From: Tenebrio molitor
Lineage: Eukaryota; Arthropoda; Insecta; Coleoptera; Tenebrionidae
Length of the DNA: 64,000 bases
Direction of reading: 5' to 3'
Assembly: GCF_963966145.1 (NCBI RefSeq)
Contig: NC_091052.1
Location: 20,026,001-20,090,000, forward strand
Numbering within the stretch: position 1 is the first letter of the stretch; each line of letters opens with the position of its first letter. Both the position numbers and the translations under genes were made by a program. Shown in pieces: positions 21,674 to 33,642 of this stretch. The notes below the pieces were generated by a model, which had not been told where the DNA came from, did no database searches, and saw only the letters and a list, made by a program, of their open reading frames with translations.

Positions 21674-23340
21674 TGGTTTGGCAGCGATAGCGAGCAGACG
21701 TGGAAAAAGTGCAGCGATAGCAAACGTAAACAACGACGAGTGAGTGAGAGGTGATAAGGAGAAGACAGCGGGCAAGAAAGAGAGGGCATGCCGAAATCGC
21801 CGAAAGCAAGGAAAGAAAGCAGCAAGAGAGAAAGAGAAGAGGGTAGGATGTCGGAAGAAGGTCTGAACCCATTCAGAAAGAGTTCCAGAACCGAAAGATC
21901 CCCAAGTAGAGGCGAAGAAAGAAATCAAAGCAAAGAAATAGAGGAGAAAATAGACACAGTGCTCAGAGAGATAAAAGAGGATATGGCGGGAATAGTAGAG
22001 GAGAGCAGAGCAAGAAGAAAGGAATTAGCGGCAGCGAGAGAGAAGGAGGGAGAGCAAGAAAGAGAGGACATGCTGAAATCGTCAGAAGTAAGGAAAGAAA
22101 GCAGCAAGAGAGAAAGAGAAGAGGGTAGAACGTCGAAAGAAGGCAAGAACCCACTCAGAAATAGTTCCAGAACGAGAAGATCACCAAATAGAAGCCAAGA
22201 AGAAAATCAAAGCAAGGAAATGGATAAGGAAATGAAAACAACCATGATAAGAGAGATGAGAGAAGAGATCAAAACACTAAGAAAGGAATTAGCGGCAGTG
22301 AGAGAGGAGAATGGGGAGCTAAGGAAAGAATTAGCGACAGTGAGAGAGGAGATGAGAGGAAGAGAAGAAAAAGGGCAGTTGGAGAAGGCAGATTGGATGA
22401 AAAGGATGGAAATGATAGAGGAAAAGATGGAACAAAGAGAAAAGAAGGAGAGGAAGAATAATGTTATAATAACTGCAATAGGAGCAATAAGTGGAAATGT
22501 AGAGAGGGGGGTGGAAGAATGGTTAGAAAGGGAGATAGGGGTGAAAGTGAATGTAAAGGAAGCATTTAAAATAAATAAAGATAAGATGATGCTGGCAAAA
22601 ATAGAAAATTGGCGGCAGAAGAAGAACATAATGCTAAGTAAGAGTAAGTTAAAGGAAAAAAAAGGTGAGAGGATGTATATAGATGACGATTTGACAAAAG
22701 AAGAAAGGGAAACACAAAAGAAGTTAAGAGAGTTGGCCAGAGAGGAGAGAGATAGAGGAAAAAGGGTGAAAATAGGATACAGGAAAATACAGATAAACAG
22801 GGACTGGTTTAGATGGGATAAGAGACAGGAGAAACTGAAGAAAATTTGCTAGAAGAAGGAGAGAATAAGAAGACGACTCGGCGAGAAAATGTACAAGAAG
22901 AAGGTGAATAAAAAGGTAGAGGGACAAAGACATAGAAAAGTAAGAGAGAAGAGAGAGAATAAGAGAATCGAAGTACAATAGGGAGGGGAGAGAGTGTGTG
23001 TGAGAGAGGAAAATGATAGCGGGTTGCAGAGGTGGGGACGAGGAGAGAGAGAACAGGAATGGGAAGGAAGGAGAAGAGAGAGAGAGAAGGTGCAGGAGGT
23101 GACGCGAGGACAGTGAGAAGATCGAACACATGCGGCGAAATGTGAGAGAGAAAGAGAAGGGAATGGGGAGAAATATGGAGCGAAGACGGCAGGGAGATGG
23201 ATGAAAGAGTAAGGAAGAGGAGAGAAAGAATAGAGAACGAGAGGAGTGAGGGAGAAAAATAAATTGTTATTTTTATGTTTATGTTTTGTAATCAGGAATT
23301 CGAAAGCCCGTAGGGCAAAATAAAGCATTTTGTTGTTGTA
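21674..23340 (+). mobile_element. ORF1-only LINE derivative
   Basis: An intact L1-type ORF1 is followed by about 490 bases of purine-rich sequence and a terminus with AATAAAG and TTGTTGTTG at 23320-23340. No endonuclease or reverse transcriptase reading frame is present. The strings ACTGGTGGCGAGGATTCCTG (from 21656) and ACTGGTGGCGAGATTACCTG (from 23340) border the unit and may be a slightly mutated target-site duplication. The plus strand is strikingly purine-rich from about 21700 to 23250. Confidence 0.55.
21788..22852 (+). CDS. L1-type LINE ORF1 protein
   Basis: An uninterrupted frame of 354 codons. Residues 1 to about 215 are highly charged and rich in E, K and R with heptad-like spacing, so a coiled coil is likely. 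Residues 1-75 are repeated at 95-170, because the DNA has a direct repeat with a 282-base period (21788 against 22070). From about residue 219 the sequence NNVIITAIG, followed by VEEWLEREIGVKVNVKEAF, fits the RNA-recognition fold of L1-like ORF1 proteins. The end has YIDDDLTKEERETQKKLREL and VKIGYRKIQINRDWFRWD, like the family C-terminal domain. Such proteins bind and chaperone LINE RNA. The start at 21788 is the first ATG and opens the repeat. An intact ORF1 without ORF2 suggests recent spread through another element's reverse transcriptase. Confidence 0.7.
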   Translation: MPKSPKARKESSKREREEGRMSEEGLNPFRKSSRTERSPSRGEERNQSKEIEEKIDTVLREIKEDMAGIVEESRARRKELAAAREKEGEQEREDMLKSSEVRKESSKREREEGRTSKEGKNPLRNSSRTRRSPNRSQEENQSKEMDKEMKTTMIREMREEIKTLRKELAAVREENGELRKELATVREEMRGREEKGQLEKADWMKRMEMIEEKMEQREKKERKNNVIITAIGAISGNVERGVEEWLEREIGVKVNVKEAFKINKDKMMLAKIENWRQKKNIMLSKSKLKEKKGERMYIDDDLTKEERETQKKLRELAREERDRGKRVKIGYRKIQINRDWFRWDKRQEKLKKIC

Positions 23341-23637
23341 CTGGTGGCGAGATTACCTGTCCCCGGTGGGAGTAAACACTGTCGGGTCGAGTGGGAGCAG
23401 TGTCTGGCACAACGGTTGGGCCAATATTTCCATCTTACTTAAATGTAAGTTAATTTGTTTGACACGATACGAACATCCCTTAAAATTGTGTATACTTCTG
23501 TCTTTGTCACACTCACGGCATTTATCGATAATGTCCTCTCTTTTAATTTGGAGGCTTAAAAATGAACAATGAGTTACGCATTTCGATATTGTTTAGTGTT
23601 ATCGTTGTTTATAATTTATTTTCTTCATTAAAATATA

Positions 23638-23876
23638 CAGGGTGAGCAACAATAACTGTTTCAGTTGGCAATAAAAATTTTTAAGACTGTGAATTGTACC
23701 TATTTCGGTTTGTTTTATTGACATTATTGACAGCTGGTATACATTTCAAATTTAAACGTCTTGGTTTTTGTAACTTTTTATTAATAAAATGGTTTTCTCG
23801 TTGGAACATGACATAAAAGTCACCAAAAATCATCAGAATTTATTGCCAACTCAATCAGTACTTGTTGCTCACACGG
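23638..23876 (+). mobile_element. MITE-sized transposase derivative
   Basis: The ends CAGGGTGAGCAACAATAACT and CCGTGTGAGCAACAAGTACT (inward) are imperfect inverted repeats flanked by TA (23636-23637 and 23877-23878). An ATG at 23789 opens MVFSLEHDIKVTK, like the first residues of DUF4817-type transposases, and runs into the right end. It appears to be an internal-deletion product. Confidence 0.6.
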
Positions 23877-24027
23877 TACAATTTTGTTGTGAATATGCTA
23901 TTTAAAAGTGATTGATGAATAATTACAATGTTTCCCTGTAATACAAAAGTTTCACTTCTATCGTGCGTCTTTACGACACACTCTGTTTTTTTTTTGTAAT
24001 TATTTGATACAGTGTCCAACGGGATTA

Positions 24028-24163
24028 AAATAGTTATTTGTATCACAAGGCTAGAAAATGCTATTTTGCAAGTGCAAGCACCGTTTGTGGAGCAGAGGTG
24101 CCAGCCGAGGCGGCACTAGTGCGAGCACTTGCAAAACGTTTTCTAGCCGTGTAATACACTGTC
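24028..24163 (+). mobile_element. conserved-end hairpin element, copy 2
   Basis: Begins AAATAGTTATTTGTATCACA with AGGCTAG next, and ends TAGCCGTGTAATACACTGTC. The core pairs GGCTAGAAAA and TTTTGCAAGTGC with GCACTTGCAAAA and TTTTCTAGCC across a GC-rich loop. The outer string is shared with the Crypton-like element at 3965. Confidence 0.65.
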
Positions 24164-24448
24164 AAAGTCATAGCCGCCCCTTATCTAAGTAATTTTTAAT
24201 CGCACGGTTCATTGGATAATTTAAATAGTGTTGTATACTTTACTAATATTATGAAAACTTCAAGTATAATATTACAAGGGAAGTAGGAATTATACACCAT
24301 TCTTTATCTTGGTGAGTGGTCGATGCGATCAAGCAAGCCATGGGTAGCTTTGTAAGTTTTACTTTTTCCACCAAATTGGTGTGTCGTGTAAATCAAATAT
24401 TAACTGTCATGGCTGTCATTCAGATTCAGAATCTTCGTCAAGCATTCA

Positions 24449-25260
24449 TGTCCAAATCTCACGATCACGACCGACCTTCTAAATAGTCGAGACGCAAACG
24501 CTTGGCTCTCTCCGGCCTGTTCATTTGAGCAAAATACCATTATGCACTTGTAAGCCGTTTGGCGCTAGCGAACGGGCGATTTGAGTTCGGAACCACGCGG
24601 TTTGAAACTTGGCTTTCTGTAATTGTGTTGTCACTTTGTCGGATAAAGACATGATTACTACAATTTAATCGAAATTTTCGGTTAGTTAAGCATATTAATT
24701 GCATAGATAATCGTTCCTAATATACATATTCTTAAATACAACGAAATTTATGGAGATGTGAGTATGAATTTAATTATTTCACGGAATTCAGTACTTGTTA
24801 TAATACCCACAACATTGGAAGTAGACGAAGGAAAAGAAAACGAAGATTTAAGCAGGCAAAAGACTGTTGGCGGTGACAGAGAATGTTTCAGTCGGGATCG
24901 GTACATTAGCAGCACTATTGGAAAGGCTTGCCTACAACATTATGTTAGTGAAGAATATTTTTAAAATACATTTTAAATTATTGCAAGTCTACTACTGATT
25001 AAAAGATTTTTGAAATCCCTACCTGGGCAAATATTTAAACTTTCTGAAGCCAATTCATTGAATGTTTTTGTCTTTTTATAATCCTTACACGTCTCCAAAT
25101 AGCATTTTATATGTCATCTTTTTGACATTTATTGTTTCGCGCCAATTTCGGCGCCTGCAAAGTAGTGCCAAACGGCGAACGCCGAAAACTGGCAAATGAA
25201 CAGGCCGGAGAGAGTCAAGCGTCTCGACTATTTAGAAGGTCGTGCTCACGATCTTATGTC
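24449..25260. mobile_element. TIR element, about 0.8 kb
   Basis: Inverted arms of 80-100 bases share GACCTTCTAAATAGTCGAGA and CTCTCTCCGGCCTGTTCATTT. A short open frame at 24758-24964 has no recognisable domain. The superfamily is not identified. Confidence 0.65.
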
Positions 25261-26486
25261 GCGAAATGTAAATATGTAAGCCGTGTACACATCGATTCTT
25301 AAATTTAACCGTTCTCGATATGAAAATTATCGGCGTCCGTCGTCGGTCAATCCGACCGTCGACCGTCGACCGTCGACCGAACATTATTCCCGTCCCGTGC
25401 CGGGCAATATTGCAAAGAAGTTTGGGTGTGAGAAATTAACCGGATTCTTAAACCATAAACCGGACCAAATTTGACCGGAAAGTGTGTGGCCGGCCTAGAA
25501 CATTTTGAAATTCCCAAGCAAGTTATTAAAATTTTAGAAAACGATGCGAAATGAAGATGACACGTTTGAGGTTATGTCTCGGTCGTCTCGGTGCGTACGA
25601 ATGATGAGCAATTTAACCCGGAAAATAATAAATAGAAAGAGTTTGCGGCGTCTCTGTAAGTACAGTTGCGGCCGTTGAAAACTCAGACACTTTGACAACG
25701 CCAAACTTTTAGCTTTGTAAATGGTATTGAAAGTGACGTTTCTCAAAATGTCACTCAAACATTATCCACATTAATTTCTCTCGCGTGGATCTTATACTCA
25801 CACCGTCCCTCAGTCAAACACATTTTTGCAAATCAGATAATTGCGGCATTTCAAAAGTTACGCGCGATTCTGACCTAATATGTCAAATAATGACACTGAC
25901 TTTATAATCCTTGATGAAAATCCTGTTTACGCTAGTCAAATTTCGGAATTTATACAGAGTGTTTAAATCTTTCCTGTCTGAGATTTCAACGGCCGCAACT
26001 GTACATTATTGTAATATTTGAATATTTTTCAACAACTACCAACGCACTTTTCCATTGGAACTTTCAAAGATCCCTAAATTCAACTTGACGGCTGAAAATT
26101 TCCCAAAGACCACTCACCAAGATAAAGAATGGATTATAGGTATAGTTTTCCAATGTATAATTTGGTTTTATGACAGTGCATTTGTAATTATTAGGGGCTG
26201 GGGTTGTGGTTTTGGCAATAGACGTGAAGATGTTGTAGCCTGGTCAGACAACAGACAACAGACCTTTTACAGTCCTAGGATTTGTGGCGGTAGTTGCCCA
26301 TTGTCGCGGTATTTAAGTCCCTGACAACAGGGCTGGTAGTAAAACCAAATTAGAAATGGGAACACTATACTGTTGCCTTAAAAGTTGAAAATTGTAATTT
26401 TAATATAACTGCAGGAAAAAAAAATTAAGTGAGTTCATGTCCGATTTTTTTTGTGTGATCTGTTTGAAAATAAAATAGTATACAGG
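25261..26486. other. no gene recognised; GACCGTC tandem repeat
   Basis: At 25353-25380 there are three to four copies of GACCGTC. The rest is mixed sequence without coding signatures. Confidence 0.4.
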
Positions 26487-28213
26487 TATACGCGCACGCG
26501 AGAAATCGCGTAAAATTGTTGAAATTTTTCATACTTACCTGGGTATTGGTAAGGTACAATGGCCGGCAAAAAATTGACCTGTCCAAAGACTTTTTTGAAA
26601 AAAATTTTGTTTAATTTTTAAGAAATTTATTCCATACTTTTGCCGCTCACTGTATACTAATTGACCCGACAGACAATACCTAAATTTGTTTGTGATCGTT
26701 TTGTGAAAAGCTATTGAAAATGTGTAAATACAGTAAAAATGAGGAATTTTACATCGGAGATGAATTCTATCGGCAGTATTCTACACTGTTGCATTCTACA
26801 TCGTTTAAGTTATAAAATTTGATCTTAAATTTTTACTAATAATGATGCTAAAATAAATAGGTTAATTCAATCCAGTTTTGTCTTCTTTCTTTCAGAACTG
26901 CCACTATGCTTGATCTGTTGTTCAAAACCTACGTCTAACTCCAGCTTTTTTGCAATGTCAAGAATGTTCCTAAAAGTGTTTTCTTTCATTTCGACGATGA
27001 GTCGATGAGTCCCGCTCGTGTAACTGCGCTAATACGTTGCAGATGCAGAGTGTATGCACAGGAATCAGGATAAATTTCTTATGATTCCGATTCACTTCAC
27101 AGGCCCTGCATATTTCACTTTTTACTAAGATTTTTAAGGTAGTAATATTACTCACTTGACGCTACGTCGCCATTTTACCTTCCATCAACAAAGGTTCAAT
27201 TCATCATATCCCTCCCGTCAATTTCCCATACCCCTCAAGGTTAATATTGCTCTGGAAATTTTCACTCATAACAAACCATATTTCATTCATTGCCGGAAGA
27301 AAAAACTTCTTGCGTTCCCAATTTTCTCATAAAGGGAAAATTAGATCGAGCTCTATTGGTCAATTTGATTAATTCATAACTAAAAAGCTGTTTCACCCTG
27401 AATATTTTTCTAAACGTTTTTTACCTTCATTACCATCAAGGAATATACAGTTTAAATTTGATCTGCGAGTTCTGGGACATCCTGTATAGATGTCAATAAA
27501 TTTTCATTTCTACATTTTGTTATAATTATCTTTAATTTTATTTTTATTATAGCGAGGTCTTGAGTAAGTTTGTTGTTATTCACCCTCTCCTTCGGTTTGC
27601 GTTCCAGCGGTGGCGTCTTCAGTCAATTCCTGGTCATGACGCTAACGCCTAAATCGTTATTTTATTCAGCCATTGGGCCAGAGTAAAAATAAATAACGTA
27701 ACACTACCCAGATTCACTTCCTATAATTATTTACGAAATCAGCGGAAAAAAATACCAAATAGATTTTGAATTAAACGCAATTTTACATTTTAACTTGTGC
27801 TGTTGCAAATTTAGCTGACAATGGGAATTGCCAATTTTATGGCAAGAGGCTCAAAACGGTCGGGTAGTAGTGGATGGTTCTTTTGTTGACAAATTATAGC
27901 ATTTGGGCCATAAATCACGCGTTTGGTTTGCGTTTAAATAAAAAAGGGAATTATTTAGCTAACCAAGTCAAAATTTGTAATTGTGCCACCAGGGTTTGGT
28001 ACGCTAGCAGATACAGATTCATTTAGTGTAAAAATTTTATAGGTAAATTAACAGTTAATTTCAGAAAACTAATAAATCTGTTACGGCCTTATTTATTAAC
28101 AAAAAAAAAATTAAAAAAATTCTCAAATATACCTTATCAATAATTAGTTAGGTATATAAAATTTCGACAATTTTATTTAATTAGAAGTCACGATTTCTCG
28201 CGTGCGCGTGTAC
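26487..28213. mobile_element. 1.7-kb TIR element
   Basis: The ends share CGCGCACGCGAGAAATCG in inverted orientation, with further weaker matching inward (AAAATTGTTGAAATTTT against AAAATTGTCGAAATTTT). Interior sequence is AT-rich. A minus-strand frame at 26970-27155 has CRACEVNRN but no convincing domain. The superfamily is unknown. Confidence 0.6.
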
Positions 28214-28829
28214 GACGCCAGACCCGTATATCATTCAGAGTAGAAGGTCTTTTTGTGCTTCGCCCAGTTGCCGATCTCGCTTCACCTCGGTCTTCAGGGT
28301 GGCATGAAACTCCGCACAGGTCCCTAACCAGCGGGGTGTCATAAAATTATGGTTGATAATCCCAAAACGAAACTCCGCACCGGTCGGGCACAGCTAATCT
28401 AGACGTGCGGCGCGGCGCCCGGTAAGTAACCCTTAGAAGGACTTTTGGAAAAATGATAAGATTTTAAGTTTATTAAATGTTTTTGAATTATTTTAAACTT
28501 CTTCCTTAGTTTTTAGTGAGCCGTTTGTTTTAAAAGATGTATCTCATAGTGAAACCACTAGTCAACGAGGTATAACTCAAATTGCGTGTGATAATTATCG
28601 TTGTTGGGTTCGTGTCGAAATGTTGATGATGGGTTTAGACAAGTACGACTGGGATGTTTATACTGGTAAATATACAGCCTGTGCAGCCTCAAACTCGAAC
28701 ATAGGCAATTAACATTGTATTGAACGTTTTTGCTGATTCCTGCTCGCCAATTGAACTTACAGGTAAGGTAATGGTATCAATAGAAAGTACTTACATTTAT
28801 TTTCACCGTATTCCGTGTCATCGAGTCGT
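28214..28829. other. no gene; short duplicated string
   Basis: The string GAAACTCCGCACAGGTC recurs with one change about 64 bases later (around 28305 and 28370). The rest is unrecognised. Confidence 0.4.
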
Positions 28830-29931
28830 TTATGGATGGCACGGTGGAAGAACAGGAACAGTGGCTTCCTACGAAAAAGGTTAACGCAAAAAAAGTAAAT
28901 ACGCCAAAAACCCAGGCGGATAGGTCTTGCAAAAACTTACTGACACAATTTAGTCACGTCCTTCACCTGCATGCGGCCGTGTTTACAATTTATTGGAAAG
29001 TGAATTTCCCGTAATTATCGGTACTTTTAGTCGTGTCAACCGAAATCGAGGCCGTTCAAGATCTCGGCGTGTCTTGGACTTGCATTACGAATGGGCGTTT
29101 CCAGTTTCACAATTTGGAGAACGCTGCACTAACAAGGATTACATTCTTATCATCTTCAACGTCTCCAACACTTAAAACCAGAAGATCCACCACGTCGAAT
29201 TGCTTTTTGTCAATGGCTTCTTCAAAAAATCGACGAAGAACCCAATTTTTTAAGCATCGTCTTAACCACAGATAAAGCAAGATTTACTCGAGATGGAGTT
29301 TTCAATTCTCATAATACCCACATCTGGTCAGAAGAAAATCCACACCAAATCCGAGAACGTGGTTTCCAACAAAGATTTTCGATTAACGTGTGGGCAGATA
29401 TAATTGGGAATCGTTTGATCGGGCCACATGTCTTACCTCCACATTTAAATGGTGAAGGATATTTAAATGTTTTACAAAATGAGCTGAGTGACCTTTTGGA
29501 TGACGTGCCGTTGCAAGTTCGGAGGGATATGTGGTACTTACATGACGGAGCGCCCGCTCACAGTGCACGAGGTGTTAAAAATTGGTTGGACGCTAATTTA
29601 GAAAATCGGTGGATAGGGCTAAACATGTAACAGTAATTCAAAGAAATAAAACGATCAATAAAAAGGACTAATGGACTAAAATGGACTAGTTTTATGGCCA
29701 GCTCGTTCACCGGACTTAAATCCTTGTGACTTTTTTCTATGGGGCCATTTAAAACAGATTCTGTATGAGACTCCAGTTAACACCGTCGAAGAATTAACTG
29801 TTCGTGTGAATAATGCTGCCGAGTGAATTCGACGAAATTCCGACATGTTGGTGAGAACTCAAGCTTCTATGGCTCGAAGGGCACAAGCGTACATCGATAA
29901 CGGAGGGCGTCATTTTGAAGATTTAATTTGA
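28830..29931 (+). pseudogene. DUF4817/mariner-type transposase, degenerate
   Basis: The C-terminal two thirds are readable in pieces. At 29160 comes HLKPEDPPRRIAFCQWL, then LTTDKARFTRDG with the first catalytic aspartate, INVWADIIGNRLIGP, WYLHDGAPAHSARGVKNWL with the second, and WPARSPDLNPCDFFLWG with the third. The end is NGGRHFEDLI. Between RWIG and the third motif about 65 bases of unrelated sequence with stops (29619-29685) have been inserted. TGA replaces a sense codon at 29824. The N-terminal helix-turn-helix part (28830-29155) is scrambled. The intact enzyme would cut and paste DNA at TA sites. Confidence 0.7.
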
Positions 29932-31939
29932 AGGTTAGTGCCCTTGATCAAGTGTGGTGCGTAACTTGAATGTCACTCTCACTAACTACGAATAAAGAAT
30001 TGGGTTTTGCTTGACTATCTAAGTTTTTATCTTCTTTCGCTTTTAATGTACGCACGGAGATTGGCGGGTACTAGAATTTACGATCAAACTAATTAAAATT
30101 TTATCTGGGTTTAGAAAGATTTTTCGAAAAAATGGTAAATAGAAAAGTAATTTGTTTTGATGAGTTCTATCACCGTTTAAATTTTCTTAACTCATTTCAA
30201 TAACATACTGTATAAACTGTATGCACAGTGTTAATTGCCTATGTTCGACTTTGAGAGTGGACACCCAGTATATTGGATGTTTTTCTAAATTTCACCTCAA
30301 AGTTTTGACCAGCAACGTATGATCGCCCGGTCAAGGTGCCCCACCCGGACATCCGGTGCTCAGGAATCATACCATGGTATAGGGAGGTTTTACGCATTAA
30401 GGTACTGATTTATAGCCCAGGTTGCCCAAACCTGCTATCACCCAATTACCAACACACCTGATAACTGTATCTCTATTACCGGTTATCACTAGCCTAATTC
30501 ACTACACCACTTCCGGGCCACAATTATTTCACCTGCCGTCATTCTCGTACTCGTACCTTCGACAGCCCGTCGGTTCTAGCTGCCAAGCCACACTGCCCCT
30601 GTCTCGCCTGTGGGACTCTTAAAAATCACTCCCGAGTCAAGGACCTTTCAGAACATAATTTATGAGCCACATGTTTGGGGTGGAAGAGGTAGTTTTTCTG
30701 TTGCGTTTTTTAAATTCTCTTACACTAGTCAGTAGTACTTTATCTCACTTGTGAATAATATTTGATTTCTATCACCGAAAACAATGGTCTAAGGTAGCTC
30801 AAAAACTCCACCTGTAAGATAAAAATGCTTATCTTTAGATTATGCATAAATAAAGAATGTAATCAGTAAATTGTATCTAATAAATCTGTTTGTTTTTTTT
30901 TCGATTTACCGACTTGATTGATTGAAGCCTTCGGCAATATGCGATGAGCAGCGGAGCGTATAACACATATAATGTGGCGGCGAGTGAAGTACTGAATCTT
31001 GCAGAGAAAATTTTTGTGTTCAGATATTTTGCCAGCGATGCGTGCGGCGCGTCCTTGCGAATTCCCCTCACCAAAGATATTGTGAGTTCGAGCTGCGCTA
31101 TTAGATGAAAAAGAGAATTAGTAGGTACGAACTACAGTGAATGGATTTTTTGATATACCTAGATATGTGCATAATTTACTTACAATCAGCGAAGAAACAA
31201 AAGAGGAATCATATTTAATACGACGCAATACATATGTCATATGTTTGGATAAGTGCTTATTTTTGTTGCAAGGTAAGTCAGTTGATAACCACAATATTGT
31301 TGTATAAATATATATTGTAAATATTTATTCGGAAGTTTATTATTAATTATTACATAATTATAAAAAGTTGCTCGGTGATGACCTTGCACATGTGAATGTG
31401 TTACATTTTTTTAATTTTGATCCCAATATGTAACGTACATCATTATCATATTAACTTCAACAACGGAATTAGTATGATTAGAGGAAAGCATTATCTGTTT
31501 CTATTTTGTCAATGCCATCTGTTTTAGGTCAGTAATCGAAGTAATACCAATGGAAAAACTACACACAATTTGCATTTAAAAGTGTTTTTATCGACTTTAT
31601 GATAGGTAGGTACGTATACCGGATTCTCGCGCGAAAAGTTCCGGTGGGTTTACAACGTTACAAATTTGAAATTTTAGGATGAGTCAGCGCAGTCAACTTA
31701 GTGTAACTAATACGTCACTACTATGCCCCCAGTCGTCCTCAGTCACTTCCACATCAAAATTTTAAATGACACCCTACATTTTTAATGATGGATTATTATT
31801 AAAAAGTAATAAATTAGAAACAAAGTTTTTGAAATATTTGAAAAAATACAGGTTGGAAAATAGTCTTGTACAGTTGTTTAAATAATAAACGGTGACCAAT
31901 TTGAACATTTAATTTGATTAAAATTAGGACATTTATTAC
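29932..31939. other. 2 kb without recognised features
   Basis: AT-rich with a GC-richer stretch at 30300-30620. Short ORFs on both strands have no family marks. Confidence 0.35.
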
Positions 31940-33255
31940 CTAACTAGCTTTTACCCGCAGTTCCGCCCGCATTTTTTTTTGTGAAAATACAATCGGCAAC
32001 GTTGTACGTATAAATATCATGCGTTCAAATGAAAACTTGGACTGAGTAGGCATTGAAAAAGTAAACCGTTTGAAATAATGTTAATGTTTGAATTTCCCAC
32101 CGTTAGACACGAATGACATTTGTTTATGTTTAATCAGCACATAATTGAACATGTTTATTTATAGCAAAGGGTGTTCTTAGATATTTGTTTCGAGAATAGG
32201 AATCGTTGGTTAATCTATTTTTAATGTAAAACATTGCAAAGAAAAAAACAGAAAGACTTTTTGTTTATAAATTTTAGGTTAGCTGTCAACATGATCTAAT
32301 TACAAATGTCAATTTACATTTTAAAATAGCAAAACAATTGACGGAGTCCAATGCCTTCCCAGACCAGGATTTCATTTGAACACCCGTTACATTCGACGTT
32401 TAACATGGAGAAAATAAAATGTTAGGTTAGGCCTTGTGCTGTTCTTTGTATTTGTGTGATTAAAAGATAAGCGACTTCTAAGAAAGTTTTTACTGAAGTA
32501 GTTTACAATATAACCAAAAACAGTTAAAAACAACACGTTTTGAGTTATTCAAATTATTTCTTCGTTTGCGCGGTGTTTCAAATAATCAGCACTTGACAAC
32601 TTTTTGACAGTTTTTAAATTTATAGCTACAGCCATTCTAAGAACGTTAACATAACCATTAGGGTTTTTTCATTGCCAACTTAATTTAAGAGATGGTGGTT
32701 TTATAATTTCGGCGAAGATTTTATAAATGAATGTTACTTTTTTTTTAAGTTGGGAACATTTAGCAGACGAAGAATTGGGGGTGAAGTGGCAAAAGTGGGA
32801 TTTCCAACTTGAAATAACTGTTTTTTCGCTTAACAGGGTTGAAAATGATAGTAGAGGTTGGTGTCTGTGGGGGTGAAAAGCGAAGGTGAGTACCTACACA
32901 CTCAGATGAAGGAGTGGGGGTGTACCGGCGATGGTGAGGGGATTTCTAACTCTAAAAAACTGTTTCTTTGTCCAGCACGGTTGAAAATGGTAGTAGGGGT
33001 TGGTTTTTGTGGGGGTGAAACAGCGAAGCTCAGGATATACTCAGACGAAGAAGTAGAGGTGTAGAGGCAAAGGTGAGGGTATTTCCAAATCGAAAAAACT
33101 CTTTTTTTGTGAGGAGGTTTGAAAATACTTGTAGGGGTTGGTTTTTGTAAAATTAAAGAAACAGTAATTTCCCCCCTGTTTTGAAGGTCAAGTGTGCAAA
33201 ATTTCATCAAGATTTGCATACAAAACAAACAAATATACAACCAGATATTCAATTT
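31940..33255 (+). repeat. non-LTR retrotransposon-like remnant with tandem 3' repeats
   Basis: It begins near CTAGCTTTTACCCGCAGTTC, which resembles a common terminal string of RTE-type insect retroposons. It ends GTGCAAAATTTCATCAAGAT followed by CAAACAAATA, a typical LINE 3' tail. From 32760 to 33130 a unit of about 140-155 bases with AGGGGTTGGTTTTTGTGG and GGTGAAA is repeated two to three times. No reverse transcriptase frame remains. Confidence 0.45.
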
Positions 33256-33257
33256 TA

Positions 33258-33355
33258 TATATTGGGTGATTCAAAATGATTGTGGATAAATATGGCAACT
33301 ATGTACGAAAATTTATGTAGCAACTGTGTGGGTGGGGTAGAGTTGATATTTCTTT
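33258..33355. repeat. single arm of the 39003 MITE
   Basis: TGGGTGATTCAAAATGATTG and the following 70 bases match the arms at 39006-39090 and 39395-39482. No second arm is present. Confidence 0.7.
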
Positions 33356-33642
33356 GCAGTTCATAGGCGTGCCATTTTGAAAATTGTCATGTCAATGTGC
33401 AATGGTATAAAAATGCATAATGTCAATTTTGAAACGGAGATCGCTGGAGGCCAAGTAATAACGGGTCATATGGAATAAATTATGTCTCGCCAGCGTTTCA
33501 AATTTGTGACGTTAAAGACAAGAGAAGTAAAAGCATACGAACTTTTTGCCCGGACACTCGGTATATCTAATCTAAAATTCATTGTTATATTTTATCTATG
33601 TAAATATTAACAGAGTCGTTTGTTGTTAGTCTCTGAAACAAC

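Noticed and set aside
21538..23328. Many minus-strand ORFs opposite the LINE unit, up to 159 codons
   Set aside because: They are serine, leucine and phenylalanine-rich mirror images of the purine-rich plus strand that encodes ORF1.
24758..24964. 68-codon ORF inside the TIR element at 24449
   Set aside because: No recognisable domain, and it could be chance in AT-rich sequence.
26970..27155. Minus-strand ORF with CRACEVNRN, considered as a ZAD-type zinc finger
   Set aside because: Only one cysteine pair is visible and the rest does not follow the ZAD pattern.
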